DNA of 64,000 bases, from positions 4,030,001 to 4,094,000 of the forward strand of contig NZ_CP049910.1 of NCBI RefSeq assembly GCF_011305995.1, written 5' to 3'. Positions 53,007 through 62,747 of this stretch are shown piece after piece. The DNA is from Diaphorobacter sp. HDW4A. GTDB lineage: Bacteria > Pseudomonadota > Gammaproteobacteria > Burkholderiales > Burkholderiaceae_C. Each line of letters begins with the position of its first letter. Within the stretch, counting starts at the first letter, position 1. The position numbers and the translations under genes are program-made. The notes under the pieces are model-generated. The model saw only the letters and a program-made list of their open reading frames with translations, was not told the DNA's origin and searched no databases.

Positions 53007-54917
53007 TCACTCCACCGTCACGGATTTGGCCAGGTTGCGTGGCTTGTCCACATCGGTACCGCGCGCTACTGCCGTGTGATAGGCCAGCAGTTGCAGTGGC
53101 ACCACGTGCAGGATGGGACTTAAAGCGCCATAGTGCTCGGGCATGCGAATGACGTGGATGCCCTCTTCGCTTTCGATCTGCGAGTCACCGTCTGCCAGAA
53201 CATAGAGCACACCGCCCCGCGCACGAACTTCCTGCATATTGCTCTTGAGCTTTTCGAGCAACTCGTCATGTGGCGCCACCGTGACCACAGGCATGCTGCT
53301 GGTGACCAGGGCGAGCGGGCCGTGCTTGAGTTCGCCAGCGGGATACGCCTCGGCGTGGATGTAGCTGATTTCCTTGAGCTTGAGCGCGCCTTCCAGAGCT
53401 ATTGGATAGTGGATACCGCGGCCGAGAAACAAGGCGTTTTCCATCTTCGCAAAGTCTTCGGCCCAACTGATGACTTGCGGCTCGAGTGCGAGCACTGACT
53501 GCAGGGCAACCGGCAGATGACGCATCGACGTGAGGTACTTGGCTTCCTGCTCTTCGCTCAAGCGGCCCTTGGCCTGCGCGAGCGCGAGCGTCAACAGGAA
53601 AAGACCGGCCAGTTGGGTGGTGAAGGCCTTTGTGGAAGCCACTCCGATCTCGATGCCCGCGCGCGTGATGTAGGAGAGTTCGCACTCTCGCACCATCGCG
53701 CTGGTGGCGACATTGCAAACAGTGAGCGTGTGCATCATGCCCAGACTCTGCGCATGACGTAACGCGGCCAGCGTATCTGCAGTTTCGCCCGACTGGCTGA
53801 TGGTGACAACCAGCGTCTTCGGATTGGGCACGCTGGTGCGGTAACGGTATTCGCTCGCGACTTCGACGTTGCACGGAATCTTGGCGATGGCTTCGACCCA
53901 GTATTTGGCGGAGCAGCCACTGTAGTAACTGGTGCCGCAGGCGAGGATCAGAACGGAGTCAATTTCCTTGAATACACGCCACGCGGCGGTGCGGGTGCTG
54001 CCGTCAGCATCGAGGCCGTCGAAGAGTTCGGGCACGATGCCTTGCACACCTTCCAGTGTGTCAGCAATCGCGCGCGGCTGCTCGAAGATCTCCTTTTGCA
54101 TGTAATGGCGATACGGGCCGAGTTCCGCCGCTCCGCTGTGGGCATGCACCGTGCGCACCGGGCGCTCCGCATCGGTCATGCGCTGGCCGTTGTGATCAAC
54201 AATCCAGTAACGGCCGGGTTGCAGATCCACCAGATCGCCTTCCTTCAGATAGACGATCTGATCGGTCACACCTGCCAGCGCCATGGCGTCGCTCGCGAGA
54301 AAGTTCTCGCCTTGACCCGCGCCCAGCACCAGAGGCGAGCCTGCCCGCGCGCCGACCACGCGATGCGGCTCATCCTTGTGCATGACGGCAATGGCAAACG
54401 CGCCATGTAGTTGCGCGACGGTCGCCTTCACCGCGTCGAACAGGTCGCCGTCATACAGGCTGTCGACCAGATGCGCGATGACTTCCGTATCGGTCTGGCT
54501 GGAGAACACATAGCCGCGCGCCTGCAGCATCTTGCGCAGTTCAACATAATTTTCGATGATGCCGTTGTGCACCAGCGCCACGCGACCCGCGCGTTCAGTA
54601 TCTGCGGGCGCCGCATTGGGGCCGTGGCTGAAATGCGGATGGGCGTTGTGCACCGCCGGGGCGCCGTGCGTCGCCCAGCGGGTATGGGCGATGCCGGTGG
54701 CACCTTGCAGATGTTCGGCATCCACCTGTGCCTGCAATTCGGCGACGCGCGCCGTGCTGCGGGCGCGATGCAGCCCGCCCGTGGGCTCATTGCCCATGCT
54801 GGCCTCGTGCACGGCAACGCCGCAGGAGTCATAACCGCGATATTCAAGGCGCTGCAGGCCCTGAACGAGGATGGGAACGATATTGCGGTGAGAAACCGCG
54901 CCGACGATGCCGCACAT
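53007..54917 (-). CDS. glmS: Glutamine-fructose-6-phosphate aminotransferase GlmS
   Basis: 636-residue cytoplasmic enzyme making glucosamine-6-phosphate from fructose-6-phosphate and glutamine, the entry to UDP-GlcNAc, peptidoglycan and LPS synthesis. The N-terminal Cys nucleophile follows the start Met ([12 protein letters not shown]). The glutaminase domain has [12 protein letters not shown]. Two SIS domains carry [20 protein letters not shown] and [13 protein letters not shown], and the C-terminus is NLAKSVTVE. It is divergent from an Lrp-type gene, while glmU lies 2.8 kb away on the same strand. Confidence 0.98.
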   Translation of the reverse strand: MCGIVGAVSHRNIVPILVQGLQRLEYRGYDSCGVAVHEASMGNEPTGGLHRARSTARVAELQAQVDAEHLQGATGIAHTRWATHGAPAVHNAHPHFSHGPNAAPADTERAGRVALVHNGIIENYVELRKMLQARGYVFSSQTDTEVIAHLVDSLYDGDLFDAVKATVAQLHGAFAIAVMHKDEPHRVVGARAGSPLVLGAGQGENFLASDAMALAGVTDQIVYLKEGDLVDLQPGRYWIVDHNGQRMTDAERPVRTVHAHSGAAELGPYRHYMQKEIFEQPRAIADTLEGVQGIVPELFDGLDADGSTRTAAWRVFKEIDSVLILACGTSYYSGCSAKYWVEAIAKIPCNVEVASEYRYRTSVPNPKTLVVTISQSGETADTLAALRHAQSLGMMHTLTVCNVATSAMVRECELSYITRAGIEIGVASTKAFTTQLAGLFLLTLALAQAKGRLSEEQEAKYLTSMRHLPVALQSVLALEPQVISWAEDFAKMENALFLGRGIHYPIALEGALKLKEISYIHAEAYPAGELKHGPLALVTSSMPVVTVAPHDELLEKLKSNMQEVRARGGVLYVLADGDSQIESEEGIHVIRMPEHYGALSPILHVVPLQLLAYHTAVARGTDVDKPRNLAKSVTVE

Positions 54918-55003
54918 AGATGAAAGCTCCTTGGCAAAGGCTCAGCCCTGCACTTGACGATGGGGGTCGTGTGTTCACGAGTGACCGGGATGGTACGCAG
55001 GGA

Positions 55004-55013
55004 ATTTCGAAAT
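55004..55013. promoter_or_regulatory. Small palindrome in the glmS/Lrp control region
   Basis: ATTTCGAAAT, a perfect 10-bp dyad in the AT-rich part of the 178-bp space between divergent glmS and the Lrp-type gene. A related ATATTTCG occurs about 30 bases further on. Possible Lrp-type autoregulatory sites; not proven. Confidence 0.35.
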
Positions 55014-55095
55014 ATCAGATTCATTTTTTATTGATTTTGGAATAATATTTCGCAACAAATACACAGAGAAATTGAATTCCAAATTATTAATAAAC

Positions 55096-55587
55096 ATGGA
55101 ATTAAATAACACCATTGACGCCATTGATAGGCAGTTGCTCGATTGGCTGCAGAAAGACGCGTCCGTCAGCAATCAAATGCTGGCTGAGCGCGTCCATGTT
55201 TCGCCACCCACCTGCCTGCGTCGCGTGCGTCGCTTGCACGAGCTGGGACTGATCGAGAAACAGGTGGCGCTGCTGCAGCCCGACCGGCTTGCCGAGCTGC
55301 AAGGACACGGACTCACCGCCATCGTCGAGATCACGCTGGACCAGCAGGGCGCGGAGTTCCTGAGCGCATTCGAGGCGCGTGCAATCTGCGACGAGCAGGT
55401 GCAGCAATGCTGGCGCGTGTCGCCCGGGCCGGACTTCATTCTGGTGGTCCACGTACACGACATGCCCACCTACCACGCGCTCGCTCAGCGGCTTTTCACG
55501 CACGACGCCAACGTGCGCAACGTCAAGGCCTTCTTCGCCACGCACCGCGCCAAGTTCGACACCCGCGTACCGATCCGGCTTGAATAG
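55096..55587 (+). CDS. Lrp/AsnC-family transcriptional regulator
   Basis: 163-residue regulator. The N-terminal helix-turn-helix reads IDRQLLDWLQKDASVSNQML then ERVHVSPPTCLRRVRRLHELG. The C-terminal RAM (ligand-binding) half has VEITLDQQG, RVSPGPDFILVVHVHDMPTY and VRNVKAFFATHRAKFDT. The effector is probably an amino acid, unidentified. ATG 55096 is preferred to a TTG eight codons upstream. It diverges from glmS. Confidence 0.92.
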   Translation: MELNNTIDAIDRQLLDWLQKDASVSNQMLAERVHVSPPTCLRRVRRLHELGLIEKQVALLQPDRLAELQGHGLTAIVEITLDQQGAEFLSAFEARAICDEQVQQCWRVSPGPDFILVVHVHDMPTYHALAQRLFTHDANVRNVKAFFATHRAKFDTRVPIRLE

Positions 55588-55722
55588 ATGCAGTTTGTCA
55601 CCATCTGGAACCCAAGCAATGCCCGCCGGATTCTCTCGGCTCTTGGCATTCGCCTACTATTCACAAATACAGATCCATAAACGTCGGCCATACCCACGAG
55701 CGCCGGCCCAGGAGCGTGATGC

Positions 55723-56718
55723 ATGGAATTCAAGGACTACTACAAGATCCTCGGCGTCGACAAGAACGCCTCCGCGGACGAGATCAAGAAAGCCTACCGA
55801 AAGCTCGCCCGCAAATACCACCCGGACGTCAGCAAGGAAGCTGACGCCTCGGCGCGCATGGCCGAAGTCAACGAGGCCAACACCGTGCTGTCCGATCCCG
55901 AAAAGCGCGCTGCCTACGACAACCTCGGCAAGGAAAGCGCCTACCGCCAAGGACAGGATTTCCGCGCGCCACCAAACTGGGACGCAGGTTACGAATTCAC
56001 TGGTTCGCACGACGGCGACGGCATGGACAACGCCGCCTTCAGCGACTTCTTCGAACAGATGTTCGGTCGCACCGCACGCGCCCAACGAGGCGGTGGTAAT
56101 GGCAGCGGAAGCGCGGGTGCCTCTCAGTTTCGAGGCGGTCCGCCGCCATCGCAGCGCGGCGAAGACCACCACGCCAAGATCGAACTCGGTCTGCAGGACT
56201 CCTACACCGGTGCGGAACGCATGCTCACGCTGCGCGGGGCCAAGCTCGACGACAGCGGCCACTTGGTCAATGAAGAGCGTCAACTGCAGGTCACCATCCC
56301 CAAGGGCGTGCGCGAAGGCCAACTGATCCGCCTGCCCGGTCAAGGCAGCCCCGGCTATGGCGGAGCCCCGAACGGCGACCTGTTCCTGGAAGTGCAGTTC
56401 AAGCCCGACGCACGCTGGCGCGCTCAGGATCGCGACGTCTACCAATTGGTCAACATCGCCCCCTGGGAAGCCGAACTCGGCGGCCCCATCGAGGTGACGA
56501 CACCCAGCGGCAGCACGGTCGAGGTCAACGTCCCCGCCCACTCCAAACCCGGCCGCAAGCTGCGCCTGAAAGAACGCGGCCTGCCCTCGGCCACGCCCGG
56601 TGACCTGTACCTGGAACTGCATGTTGTACTGCCGCAAGCCAGCACCGATGACCAGCGCGCCGCCTACAGCCAGTTGGCCAAGGCCTTCCCGCAGTTCAAC
56701 CCACGCAGCGGCCAGTGA
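55723..56718 (+). CDS. cbpA: DnaJ-type co-chaperone CbpA
   Basis: 331-residue DnaJ homologue. The J-domain starts [17 protein letters not shown] and has the HPD signature in [12 protein letters not shown] Gly/Ser-rich linker (~120-145) replaces the zinc finger of DnaJ, and two C-terminal substrate-binding domains follow ([32 protein letters not shown]). It works with DnaK and can bind curved DNA. cbpM follows 28 bases later. Confidence 0.95.
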   Translation: MEFKDYYKILGVDKNASADEIKKAYRKLARKYHPDVSKEADASARMAEVNEANTVLSDPEKRAAYDNLGKESAYRQGQDFRAPPNWDAGYEFTGSHDGDGMDNAAFSDFFEQMFGRTARAQRGGGNGSGSAGASQFRGGPPPSQRGEDHHAKIELGLQDSYTGAERMLTLRGAKLDDSGHLVNEERQLQVTIPKGVREGQLIRLPGQGSPGYGGAPNGDLFLEVQFKPDARWRAQDRDVYQLVNIAPWEAELGGPIEVTTPSGSTVEVNVPAHSKPGRKLRLKERGLPSATPGDLYLELHVVLPQASTDDQRAAYSQLAKAFPQFNPRSGQ

Positions 56719-56746
56719 CGCGCAAGCAAGAAGAAGGACACTTCAC

Positions 56747-57073
56747 ATGCCCAACCCACACGACACCCCACGCGCCCTTGGCGAGCTGCTTGATGACCAC
56801 TCCTTGAGCCTAGAAGACCTCGCCCGCGCCTGCGCCAAAGCGCCAGACTGGGTGACCGAACGCGTCTCGGAAGGCCTGCTGCAGGGGCAGGAGGCTGCAG
56901 GCACCTGGCGCTTCACCAGCACCACTGTGATTCGTGCGCGCCGCATCGCCAGGCTCGAATCGACGTTCGATGCCGATCCTCAACTGGCCGCGCTCACTAC
57001 TGATCTGATGGAGGAAGTGGCGGAGCTCCGGCTGCGGATGCGGCAGATGGAGGCGGCGCTGAAAGCGCGGTGA
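56747..57073 (+). CDS. cbpM: Chaperone modulator CbpM
   Basis: 108-residue protein of the CbpM/MerR_2 type. DHSLSLEDLARACAKAPDWVTERVSEGLL is the helical module (only its outline is quoted), followed by WRFTSTTVIRARRIARLE and a C-terminal coiled coil MEEVAELRLRMRQMEAAL. CbpM binds the J-domain of CbpA and inhibits it. It is in an operon with cbpA and is followed by a terminator. Confidence 0.9.
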   Translation: MPNPHDTPRALGELLDDHSLSLEDLARACAKAPDWVTERVSEGLLQGQEAAGTWRFTSTTVIRARRIARLESTFDADPQLAALTTDLMEEVAELRLRMRQMEAALKAR

Positions 57074-57096
57074 TCAGTCCTGCGGTCACGCTCTCC

Positions 57097-57142
57097 CCGA
57101 CTCGCCCACCGCGGGGGAGGTGGGGTCGGTATTCTGTTTTTT
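57097..57142 (+). terminator. Rho-independent terminator of cbpA-cbpM
   Basis: Stem CCGAC-(TCG)-CCCAC ... GTGGG-GTCGG followed by TATTCTGTTTTTTC. It lies 24 bases after the cbpM stop codon. Confidence 0.78.
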
Positions 57143-57155
57143 CTTTCTGCTGGGG

Positions 57156-57668
57156 GGTTGAGGGCGGAGGCCGGGAGTTCCGCCCGGCGGCGGAGTAACT
57201 TTTGGGTCTTGCCCAAAAAGTCACCAAAAATACGTTTTTAATACCCGCAGCAGAACTCGCTTTGCGCTTCGCGCGCCGCTCGGACAACCGCCGCGAGTCA
57301 GAATTTTCATAGAAGGTGTGTTCGGCACGTCGCTTCGCTCGTGCCGCACATCTCGCGACTTCGCGAGATGTGGGTGCGCCGGTGTTGTGCGACTAGCCAA
57401 TCCCCGCGAGATCACCCTCGCAAAAAAGTGCAGTGGGCATTTGCGCCTCAACCCAACTCCACAAACGCCCCGGCACGAGCGCAGCGACGTGCCGCAAGTT
57501 CCTCTTAGTTAGCCTCTAGCTCGCGGCGGTTGCCCGAACGGAGCGACGCAGTCGCGAAGTGAGTTCTGCCGCGTGACCCCGAATTCAAAGTGCGTTTTTG
57601 ATTACTTTTTGCGCACAAGCAAAAAGTGATTGCCCCGCCGGGGGCAGTCCCGGCCTTCGCCCTCAACC
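57156..57668. repeat. 0.5-kb imperfect palindromic intergenic element
   Basis: The ends are inverted copies: GGTTGAGGGCGGAGGCCGGG at the left (57156) matches, with one change, the reverse complement of the right end at 57668. The match continues inward as ACTTTTxGxx...AAAAAGT hairpins, then GCAGAACTC ... CAACCGCCGCGAG, then GCACGTCGCTxCGCTCGTGCC. The centre holds a further hairpin CACATCTCGCGA-CTTCGCGAGATGTG (57346-57372). No gene fits inside. It sits between convergent cbpM and glmU. It may be a dispersed intergenic repeat or a MITE-like element; the family is not identified. Confidence 0.75.
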
Positions 57669-57698
57669 AAAGCACAAAAGCCTATAAGAAGTAAAAAA

Positions 57699-59126
57699 CT
57701 ACTTCTTAGAAGGCCGCTTCCAGTCAGCAATACTGACCTGCTTCCCCCGAGCCACGCTCAGCGCCCCAGGCACAGTACTCTTGGTAATAGTAGACCCCCC
57801 GCCAACAGTGCCCCCAGCACCAATGGTCACAGGCGCCACCAACACACAATTGCTCCCGATGTGAACATCCGCCTCAATCACAGTGCGATGCTTGTTCACC
57901 CCATCGTAGTTGGCGGTAATGCTCCCCGCCCCGTAGTTCACCCGCTCGCCAACAGTTGCATCTCCAAGATAAGCCAGATGATTGGCCTTGGCACCATCCG
58001 CCAACGTGGAGTTCTTCACCTCCACGAAATTGCCGATGTGCACCTCGCGGCCCAGTTGAGCCCCCGGGCGCAACCGCGCAAAGGGCCCGATCAATGCACC
58101 TTCGCCGACCGAAACACCGGCCTTTTCGCCATCGATGTGGGTGAACGGATGAATCACCGCGCTCGCCGCGATCGTCACGTTGCTGATATGACAGTACGCG
58201 CCGATGCGCGCGCCTTCGCCGATTTCGACCGCACCCGTGAAGATGCAGCCCACGTCGATGTCCACATCGGTCGAACAATTCAGTTGGGCGAGCACGCCGC
58301 GCGCATCGTCGCGCAGATCGAACCTCGCGGGGTCGGCCAGACGCACGCCCTGCTCCATCAGCTTGGCGGCCTGACGCAGTTGGTGCGCGCGCTCGAGCGC
58401 CGCGAGTTGCATGGGACTGTTCACACCCTCGACCTGCAGCGGATCGTCAATGCAGTGGCCGATCACCGGCACGCCATCGGCCACTGCCATCGCAACCACG
58501 TCGGTCAGGTAGAACTCTTTCTGCGCGTTGTTGTTATCGAGGTGCGCGAGCCACTGCTTCAAGTGCTTCGCAGGTGCGGCCATGATGCCGCTGTAGATCT
58601 CGTTGATCGCGCGCTGCGCGTCGCTCGCATCCTTGTGCTCGACGATGCGCTGAACCACGCCATTCGCGTCGCGCACGATGCGGCCGTAGCCGGTCGGGTC
58701 TGGCACGCGCACCGAGAGCAGCGCGAGCTTGTCACCACCGGATGCCGCGACCAGATCGGCCACGGTCTGCGCCAGCGTGAGCGGTACGTCGCCGGAAAGC
58801 ACGACGACCACGCCATCATCGTCCTGCAGCTTGGGAACCGCCTGTTGCACGGCGTGGCCGGTGCCGAGCTGCGGTTCCTGGCGCACGAACTGCATGTCCA
58901 TGGTCGTCGCAAGTGGCAGCTGGAACGCCGCGCATGCAGCCTCGACCTGATCGGCGCCATGCCCCGTCACCACCACCACGCGGCGTGGCGCGAGGCTTTG
59001 CGCCTGCGCCACCACATGCTGCAGCAGCGGCCTGCCCGCCAGACGTTGCAGAACCTTGGGAGTGCGGCTTTTCATGCGCGTGCCCTTGCCTGCGGCCATG
59101 ATGATGATGTCGAGTTGCGCTGTCAT
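57699..59126 (-). CDS. glmU: Bifunctional UDP-GlcNAc synthase GlmU
   Basis: 475-residue bifunctional enzyme: acetylation of glucosamine-1-phosphate, then uridylylation to UDP-GlcNAc. The N-terminal pyrophosphorylase has IIIMAAGKGTRMKSRTPKVL, VRQEPQLGTGHAVQQA and VVVLSGDVPL. The C-terminal left-handed beta-helix has hexapeptide repeats such as VEIGEGARIGAYCHI, and the acetyltransferase site region is VNYGAGSITANYDG. The length is normal. It is followed closely by the palindromic element, whose outer hairpins may end its transcript. Confidence 0.97.
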   Translation of the reverse strand: MTAQLDIIIMAAGKGTRMKSRTPKVLQRLAGRPLLQHVVAQAQSLAPRRVVVVTGHGADQVEAACAAFQLPLATTMDMQFVRQEPQLGTGHAVQQAVPKLQDDDGVVVVLSGDVPLTLAQTVADLVAASGGDKLALLSVRVPDPTGYGRIVRDANGVVQRIVEHKDASDAQRAINEIYSGIMAAPAKHLKQWLAHLDNNNAQKEFYLTDVVAMAVADGVPVIGHCIDDPLQVEGVNSPMQLAALERAHQLRQAAKLMEQGVRLADPARFDLRDDARGVLAQLNCSTDVDIDVGCIFTGAVEIGEGARIGAYCHISNVTIAASAVIHPFTHIDGEKAGVSVGEGALIGPFARLRPGAQLGREVHIGNFVEVKNSTLADGAKANHLAYLGDATVGERVNYGAGSITANYDGVNKHRTVIEADVHIGSNCVLVAPVTIGAGGTVGGGSTITKSTVPGALSVARGKQVSIADWKRPSKK

Positions 59127-59186
59127 GTGTGTGTTGGATGCGAGTCGGCGGCTCGCCAGAAGAGCAAAAGTTTGATTATCAGCGCA

Positions 59187-59549
59187 TCAGCCGTTCGTGA
59201 CTTCCGCCGCTCGGCGCTCCCACTGATAGCGCACCGCCTGCTCGCCTGCAGGCTCCAATACCAGGTGTTGACCGGGCGCGACATCGAGCAACTGCCCTGC
59301 GAAGAGAAACAGGTCTTCGGCCTGCGCGTTGTCCGACACCGTTTGCGTGACCCACGCCTGGCCGCTGCACGCCAGCAATCTGAGCCGCATTGGCTCGCGG
59401 CTGCGCAGGCTCACTGCATTGCCCACGCGCAGCGTGTTCATCCGAAAGAAATCCACACGCTCGACGGTCTGGGATGGCGGAGAGGGTTGATGCGTGAATT
59501 GTTGCGCATTGAGAACATGAATGGTGGTCACTTCCGACTCCTTCTGCAT
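59187..59549 (-). CDS. DUF2917 protein
   Basis: 120-residue small protein with the DUF2917 pattern: LRLLACSGQAWVTQTVSDN, DLFLFAGQLLDVAPGQHLVL and a C-terminal VRYQWERR. Function unknown; it looks like a small cupin-like beta protein. The start at 59549 avoids a long N-terminal extension that would overlap the divergent LysR gene. It shares a 77-bp control region with that LysR gene, an arrangement that suggests direct regulation. Confidence 0.75.
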   Translation of the reverse strand: MQKESEVTTIHVLNAQQFTHQPSPPSQTVERVDFFRMNTLRVGNAVSLRSREPMRLRLLACSGQAWVTQTVSDNAQAEDLFLFAGQLLDVAPGQHLVLEPAGEQAVRYQWERRAAEVTNG

Positions 59550-59626
59550 ATTGCAAATCGTTGGATATGCTGAGTATTTGACTCGCGGTGCTTTCCATCG
59601 TCCAATGAAATGAAACCCTTCGATAG

Positions 59627-60697
59627 ATGCACAATTCGCATCAATCAAACCACCCCGTGACGATGAAGCCGAGCAAACCAGCCCCGACGAACACCCCCTC
59701 GCTGCCACCCACCCCGCCACCGATTGCGCATCTGCGCACAAGGCCTGTATCGGTGGGCAACTGGCGTGCGTTTCTGGCCGTGGCGCGCCACTTGAATTTC
59801 CGCGCGGCGGCGGATGAGCTGGCGCTTACCCAATCGGCCGTCAGCAGACAAATCCAGGCGCTGGAAGAGGAAGTCGGCGTTCCGCTGTTCCTGCGCCACA
59901 CCCGCGCCGTCGAGCTGACCACCGCAGGCGGCCAACTTTTCCAGACGCTGACTCCGGCACTGGAGCGTCTGGACGCCGCCGTGCGCATGGTTCGCCAGAG
60001 CGCTGGCCGCAAGAATGTGGCGATCACCACTTGGGCGAGCTTTGCCTCGATGTGGCTGATTCCCCGGCTCGAAGATTTCCAGCGCAACTATCCCGACATC
60101 GACATCCGCATCGATGCGAGCGACAACCTCGTCGATCTGGATACCTCCGACGTTGACCTCGCCCTGCGTTCCAGCGTTCCCGGATCACAGCCTGCAGGTG
60201 CGCAGCGACTGTTCGGTGAACAGCTCTGTGTGGTGGCCAGCCCGTGGCTGCTCAAGAGCATGGAGGCCATTCGCACGCCCACCGACGTGGCGCGCTTCAC
60301 GCTCATCGAAGCGGGCGACGCGCACCGCCTGCCCTATTTCGAGTGGATCACCTGGCGGCGCTGGTTCGAGGTCTATGGCGTCTCCCGACTGCAGCCCGCT
60401 CGCTGGCTGTATTTCAACTACGCGCAGCAGATCGTACAGTCCACCCTCGCCGGTCAGGGCCTCGCGCTCGCCCGCATGCCACTGGTGGCGGACGCTCTGG
60501 CCACGGGCGATCTCGTGGAAGTGCTGCCGGGCCACCGGCTCGACTCGCCGCTGGCGTACTGGCTGATCATTGGTCCCCGTAGCGCCCACCGACCCGAAGT
60601 GCAGGCGTTCTGTGCCTGGCTTCAGTTCCAGGCCAAGGCCACGCGGGAGGCGATCAGAGAAGTGCCCGACAGCGATTTGTTAGACGACATTTCCTGA
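59627..60697 (+). CDS. LysR-family transcriptional regulator
   Basis: 356-residue regulator of the GcvA-like branch. A Pro/Thr-rich N-terminal extension (~40 residues) precedes the HTH: WRAFLAVARHLNFRAAADEL then LTQSAVSRQIQALEEEVG and PLFLRHTRAVELTTAG. The effector domain carries WASFASMWLIPRLEDF, DVDLALRSSVPG and GLALARMPLVADAL. The start may instead be ATG 59663. It is divergent from the DUF2917 gene, which is its most likely target. Confidence 0.92.
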   Translation: MHNSHQSNHPVTMKPSKPAPTNTPSLPPTPPPIAHLRTRPVSVGNWRAFLAVARHLNFRAAADELALTQSAVSRQIQALEEEVGVPLFLRHTRAVELTTAGGQLFQTLTPALERLDAAVRMVRQSAGRKNVAITTWASFASMWLIPRLEDFQRNYPDIDIRIDASDNLVDLDTSDVDLALRSSVPGSQPAGAQRLFGEQLCVVASPWLLKSMEAIRTPTDVARFTLIEAGDAHRLPYFEWITWRRWFEVYGVSRLQPARWLYFNYAQQIVQSTLAGQGLALARMPLVADALATGDLVEVLPGHRLDSPLAYWLIIGPRSAHRPEVQAFCAWLQFQAKATREAIREVPDSDLLDDIS

Positions 60698-60753
60698 ACC
60701 CAAACTCTGATCAAATGGGTTGCCACCAACCGTTCCCGCTCCCGCTCGTGATT

Positions 60754-60769
60754 CATATCAATTGATATG
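60754..60769. promoter_or_regulatory. 16-bp perfect palindrome upstream of bacteriohemerythrin
   Basis: CATATCAATTGATATG, 118 bases upstream of the hemerythrin start. Its inner half-sites run ATCAA-TTGAT, the reverse of an FNR box (TTGAT-N4-ATCAA), so it is not a classical FNR site. It is a candidate operator for an unknown dimeric regulator. Confidence 0.5.
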
Positions 60770-60887
60770 TTTGCGGCAAGTCAAGTCGGCATCAAACTTG
60801 GTCGAAATACCTCGTAACACATACACACAATTTTTAAAACTTGCTGGCATCCTGCTTTCTTTTCCCATCGTAATTTGGAGGAAGCCG

Positions 60888-61322
60888 ATGACACTGATGC
60901 CTTGGAGCGAGCAACTGGAACTTGGCATCGCCGAGATTGATACGCAGCACCGCGTCCTGGTGGATCTGGCCAATGCGTTACATGATGAAATCCACGGTGC
61001 CAGCCCACGCTGCGCCGTCATCGGGCAGATTCTCGAATCATTGGTGGATTACACGCACAACCACTTCATCATGGAAGAGGTTCTGTTCCACAAATATGGT
61101 TACGCTCAGGTAGATGCACATGAGGCCGAGCACAGCGGGTTCACTGGCAAGATCATGGATCTGCTGACCCGCTTCGAAGATGGTGACACCGTGGGGCAGG
61201 AAACGCTGGAAGTCCTCAAAGACTGGCTGACCCACCACATCTGCGTGGTGGATCGGGCCTACCTGCCATTCATGAGCGCGGCGCTTGCAAGCGAAGCAGC
61301 CGCCGAATCAGTCCCCGGCTGA
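60888..61322 (+). CDS. Bacteriohemerythrin
   Basis: 144-residue oxygen-binding protein with a di-iron four-helix bundle. All ligand motifs are visible: IDTQHRVLVDLAN, HNHFIMEEVLFHKYGY with the bridging Glu, HEAEHSGF, and WLTHHICVVDRAYLPF with the bridging Asp. It may store or carry O2 or detoxify NO. The start at 60888 is supported by GGAGGAA 6-12 bases upstream. It lies alone between LysR and tyrS. Confidence 0.93.
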   Translation: MTLMPWSEQLELGIAEIDTQHRVLVDLANALHDEIHGASPRCAVIGQILESLVDYTHNHFIMEEVLFHKYGYAQVDAHEAEHSGFTGKIMDLLTRFEDGDTVGQETLEVLKDWLTHHICVVDRAYLPFMSAALASEAAAESVPG

Positions 61323-61339
61323 ACCGGGGAGCGCAACGC

Positions 61340-62572
61340 TCAAGCCAATGTCACTCTGGCAAACTTGCGCTTGCCGACCTGCAGCACGAAGGTGCCGGCC
61401 TCGACCTTCAAGCCCTTGTCGCTGACCACCGTGCCATCGATGCGCACGCCGCCGCCGTCGATCAGGCGGTTGGCTTCGCTGCTCGATGGGGCCAGATTGG
61501 CCTGTTTGAGCAGAGCACCGATGCCCAGCGGCGCGCCCGAAAGCTGCACTTCTGGAATGTCGTCGGGAATACCGCCCTTGGAGCGGTTGATGAAGTCCTG
61601 CTCAGCTGCCTCGGCCGCTGCACCGCTGTGGAAGCGCGCGGTGATTTCCTTGGCCAGCAGCACCTTGGCGTCCTTGGGATTGCGACCGCCCTCGATCTCG
61701 AGCTTGAGCGCGGCGATTTCCGACAGGCTCATGAAGGACAGCAGCGTGTACCAGTCCCACATCAGGTCGTCCGAGATTGACAGCACCTTGGCGAACATGG
61801 TGTTGGCGTCCTCGGTGATGCCGATGTAGTTGTTCTTGGACTTGGACATCTTGTTCTCGCCATCCAGCCCCACGAGCAGCGGCATGGTGAGCACACACTG
61901 CGACTCTTGCCCATACTCCGCCTGAAGATGGCGACCCATTAGCAGATTGAATTTCTGATCCGTGCCGCCGAGTTCCAGATCGGACTTCAGCGCCACCGAG
62001 TCATAGCCCTGCAACAGTGGGTAGAGGAATTCATGCAAGCTGATCGAACTGCCGTCGGTGAAGCGCTGGTGAAAGTCATTGCGCTCCATCATGCGGGCCA
62101 CGGTGTACTTGGCCGACAGCTGGATCATGCCGCGCGCGCCGAGCTGGTCGCACCATTCGCTGTTGTAACGCAGCTCGGTCTTGCTCGGGTCGAGCACTTT
62201 GTAGGCCTGATCGCGGTAGGTTTCGGCGTTCAGCTTGATCTGCTCGGCAGTCAATGGCGGACGGGTGGTGTTGCGCCCGGATGGGTCACCAATCAGCGTA
62301 GTGAAGTCGCCGATCAGAAAGATGACGGTGTGGCCCAGATCCTGGAGCTGCCGCATCTTGTTCAAGACCACCGTATGGCCGATATGAATATCGGGCGCCG
62401 TGGGGTCCAGGCCAAGCTTGATGCGCAGTGGCTTGCCGGTCGCTTCGGAGCGTGCGAGCTTCTGGATCCAGTCCTCTTTCGGCAGGAGTTCTTCAACGCC
62501 GCGCAGAGTGATTTCGAGCGCCTGTCTGACACCGTCAGTGACCGGGTGTGATGTAACAGCTGAATGATTCAT
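61340..62572 (-). CDS. tyrS: Tyrosyl-tRNA synthetase TyrS
   Basis: 410-residue class I aminoacyl-tRNA synthetase charging tRNA-Tyr. HIGH-type motif [31 protein letters not shown], tyrosine-pocket [21 protein letters not shown] in [13 protein letters not shown] and a C-terminal S4 RNA-binding domain ([15 protein letters not shown]). The start at 62572 (MNHSAV) matches relatives; ATG 62602 is possible and a GTG at 62803 is unlikely. It is divergent from the M23 peptidase gene. Confidence 0.96.
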   Translation of the reverse strand: MNHSAVTSHPVTDGVRQALEITLRGVEELLPKEDWIQKLARSEATGKPLRIKLGLDPTAPDIHIGHTVVLNKMRQLQDLGHTVIFLIGDFTTLIGDPSGRNTTRPPLTAEQIKLNAETYRDQAYKVLDPSKTELRYNSEWCDQLGARGMIQLSAKYTVARMMERNDFHQRFTDGSSISLHEFLYPLLQGYDSVALKSDLELGGTDQKFNLLMGRHLQAEYGQESQCVLTMPLLVGLDGENKMSKSKNNYIGITEDANTMFAKVLSISDDLMWDWYTLLSFMSLSEIAALKLEIEGGRNPKDAKVLLAKEITARFHSGAAAEAAEQDFINRSKGGIPDDIPEVQLSGAPLGIGALLKQANLAPSSSEANRLIDGGGVRIDGTVVSDKGLKVEAGTFVLQVGKRKFARVTLA

Positions 62573-62747
62573 AAGGGTTTTTATGGGTGTCTGGTCAGAC
62601 ATGGTCGTTATACTTCTGCACTTCGATGCGGTGAAGGATTCTAGTAGGCTCGTCATATGACAGGTGCCCACTTCCTTGTAACTGCGCACCAGAATACTGC
62701 GATATCCCCCTGCATTCCCCTGTCTTTCAGCTGGTTTGCGCCCGGAT

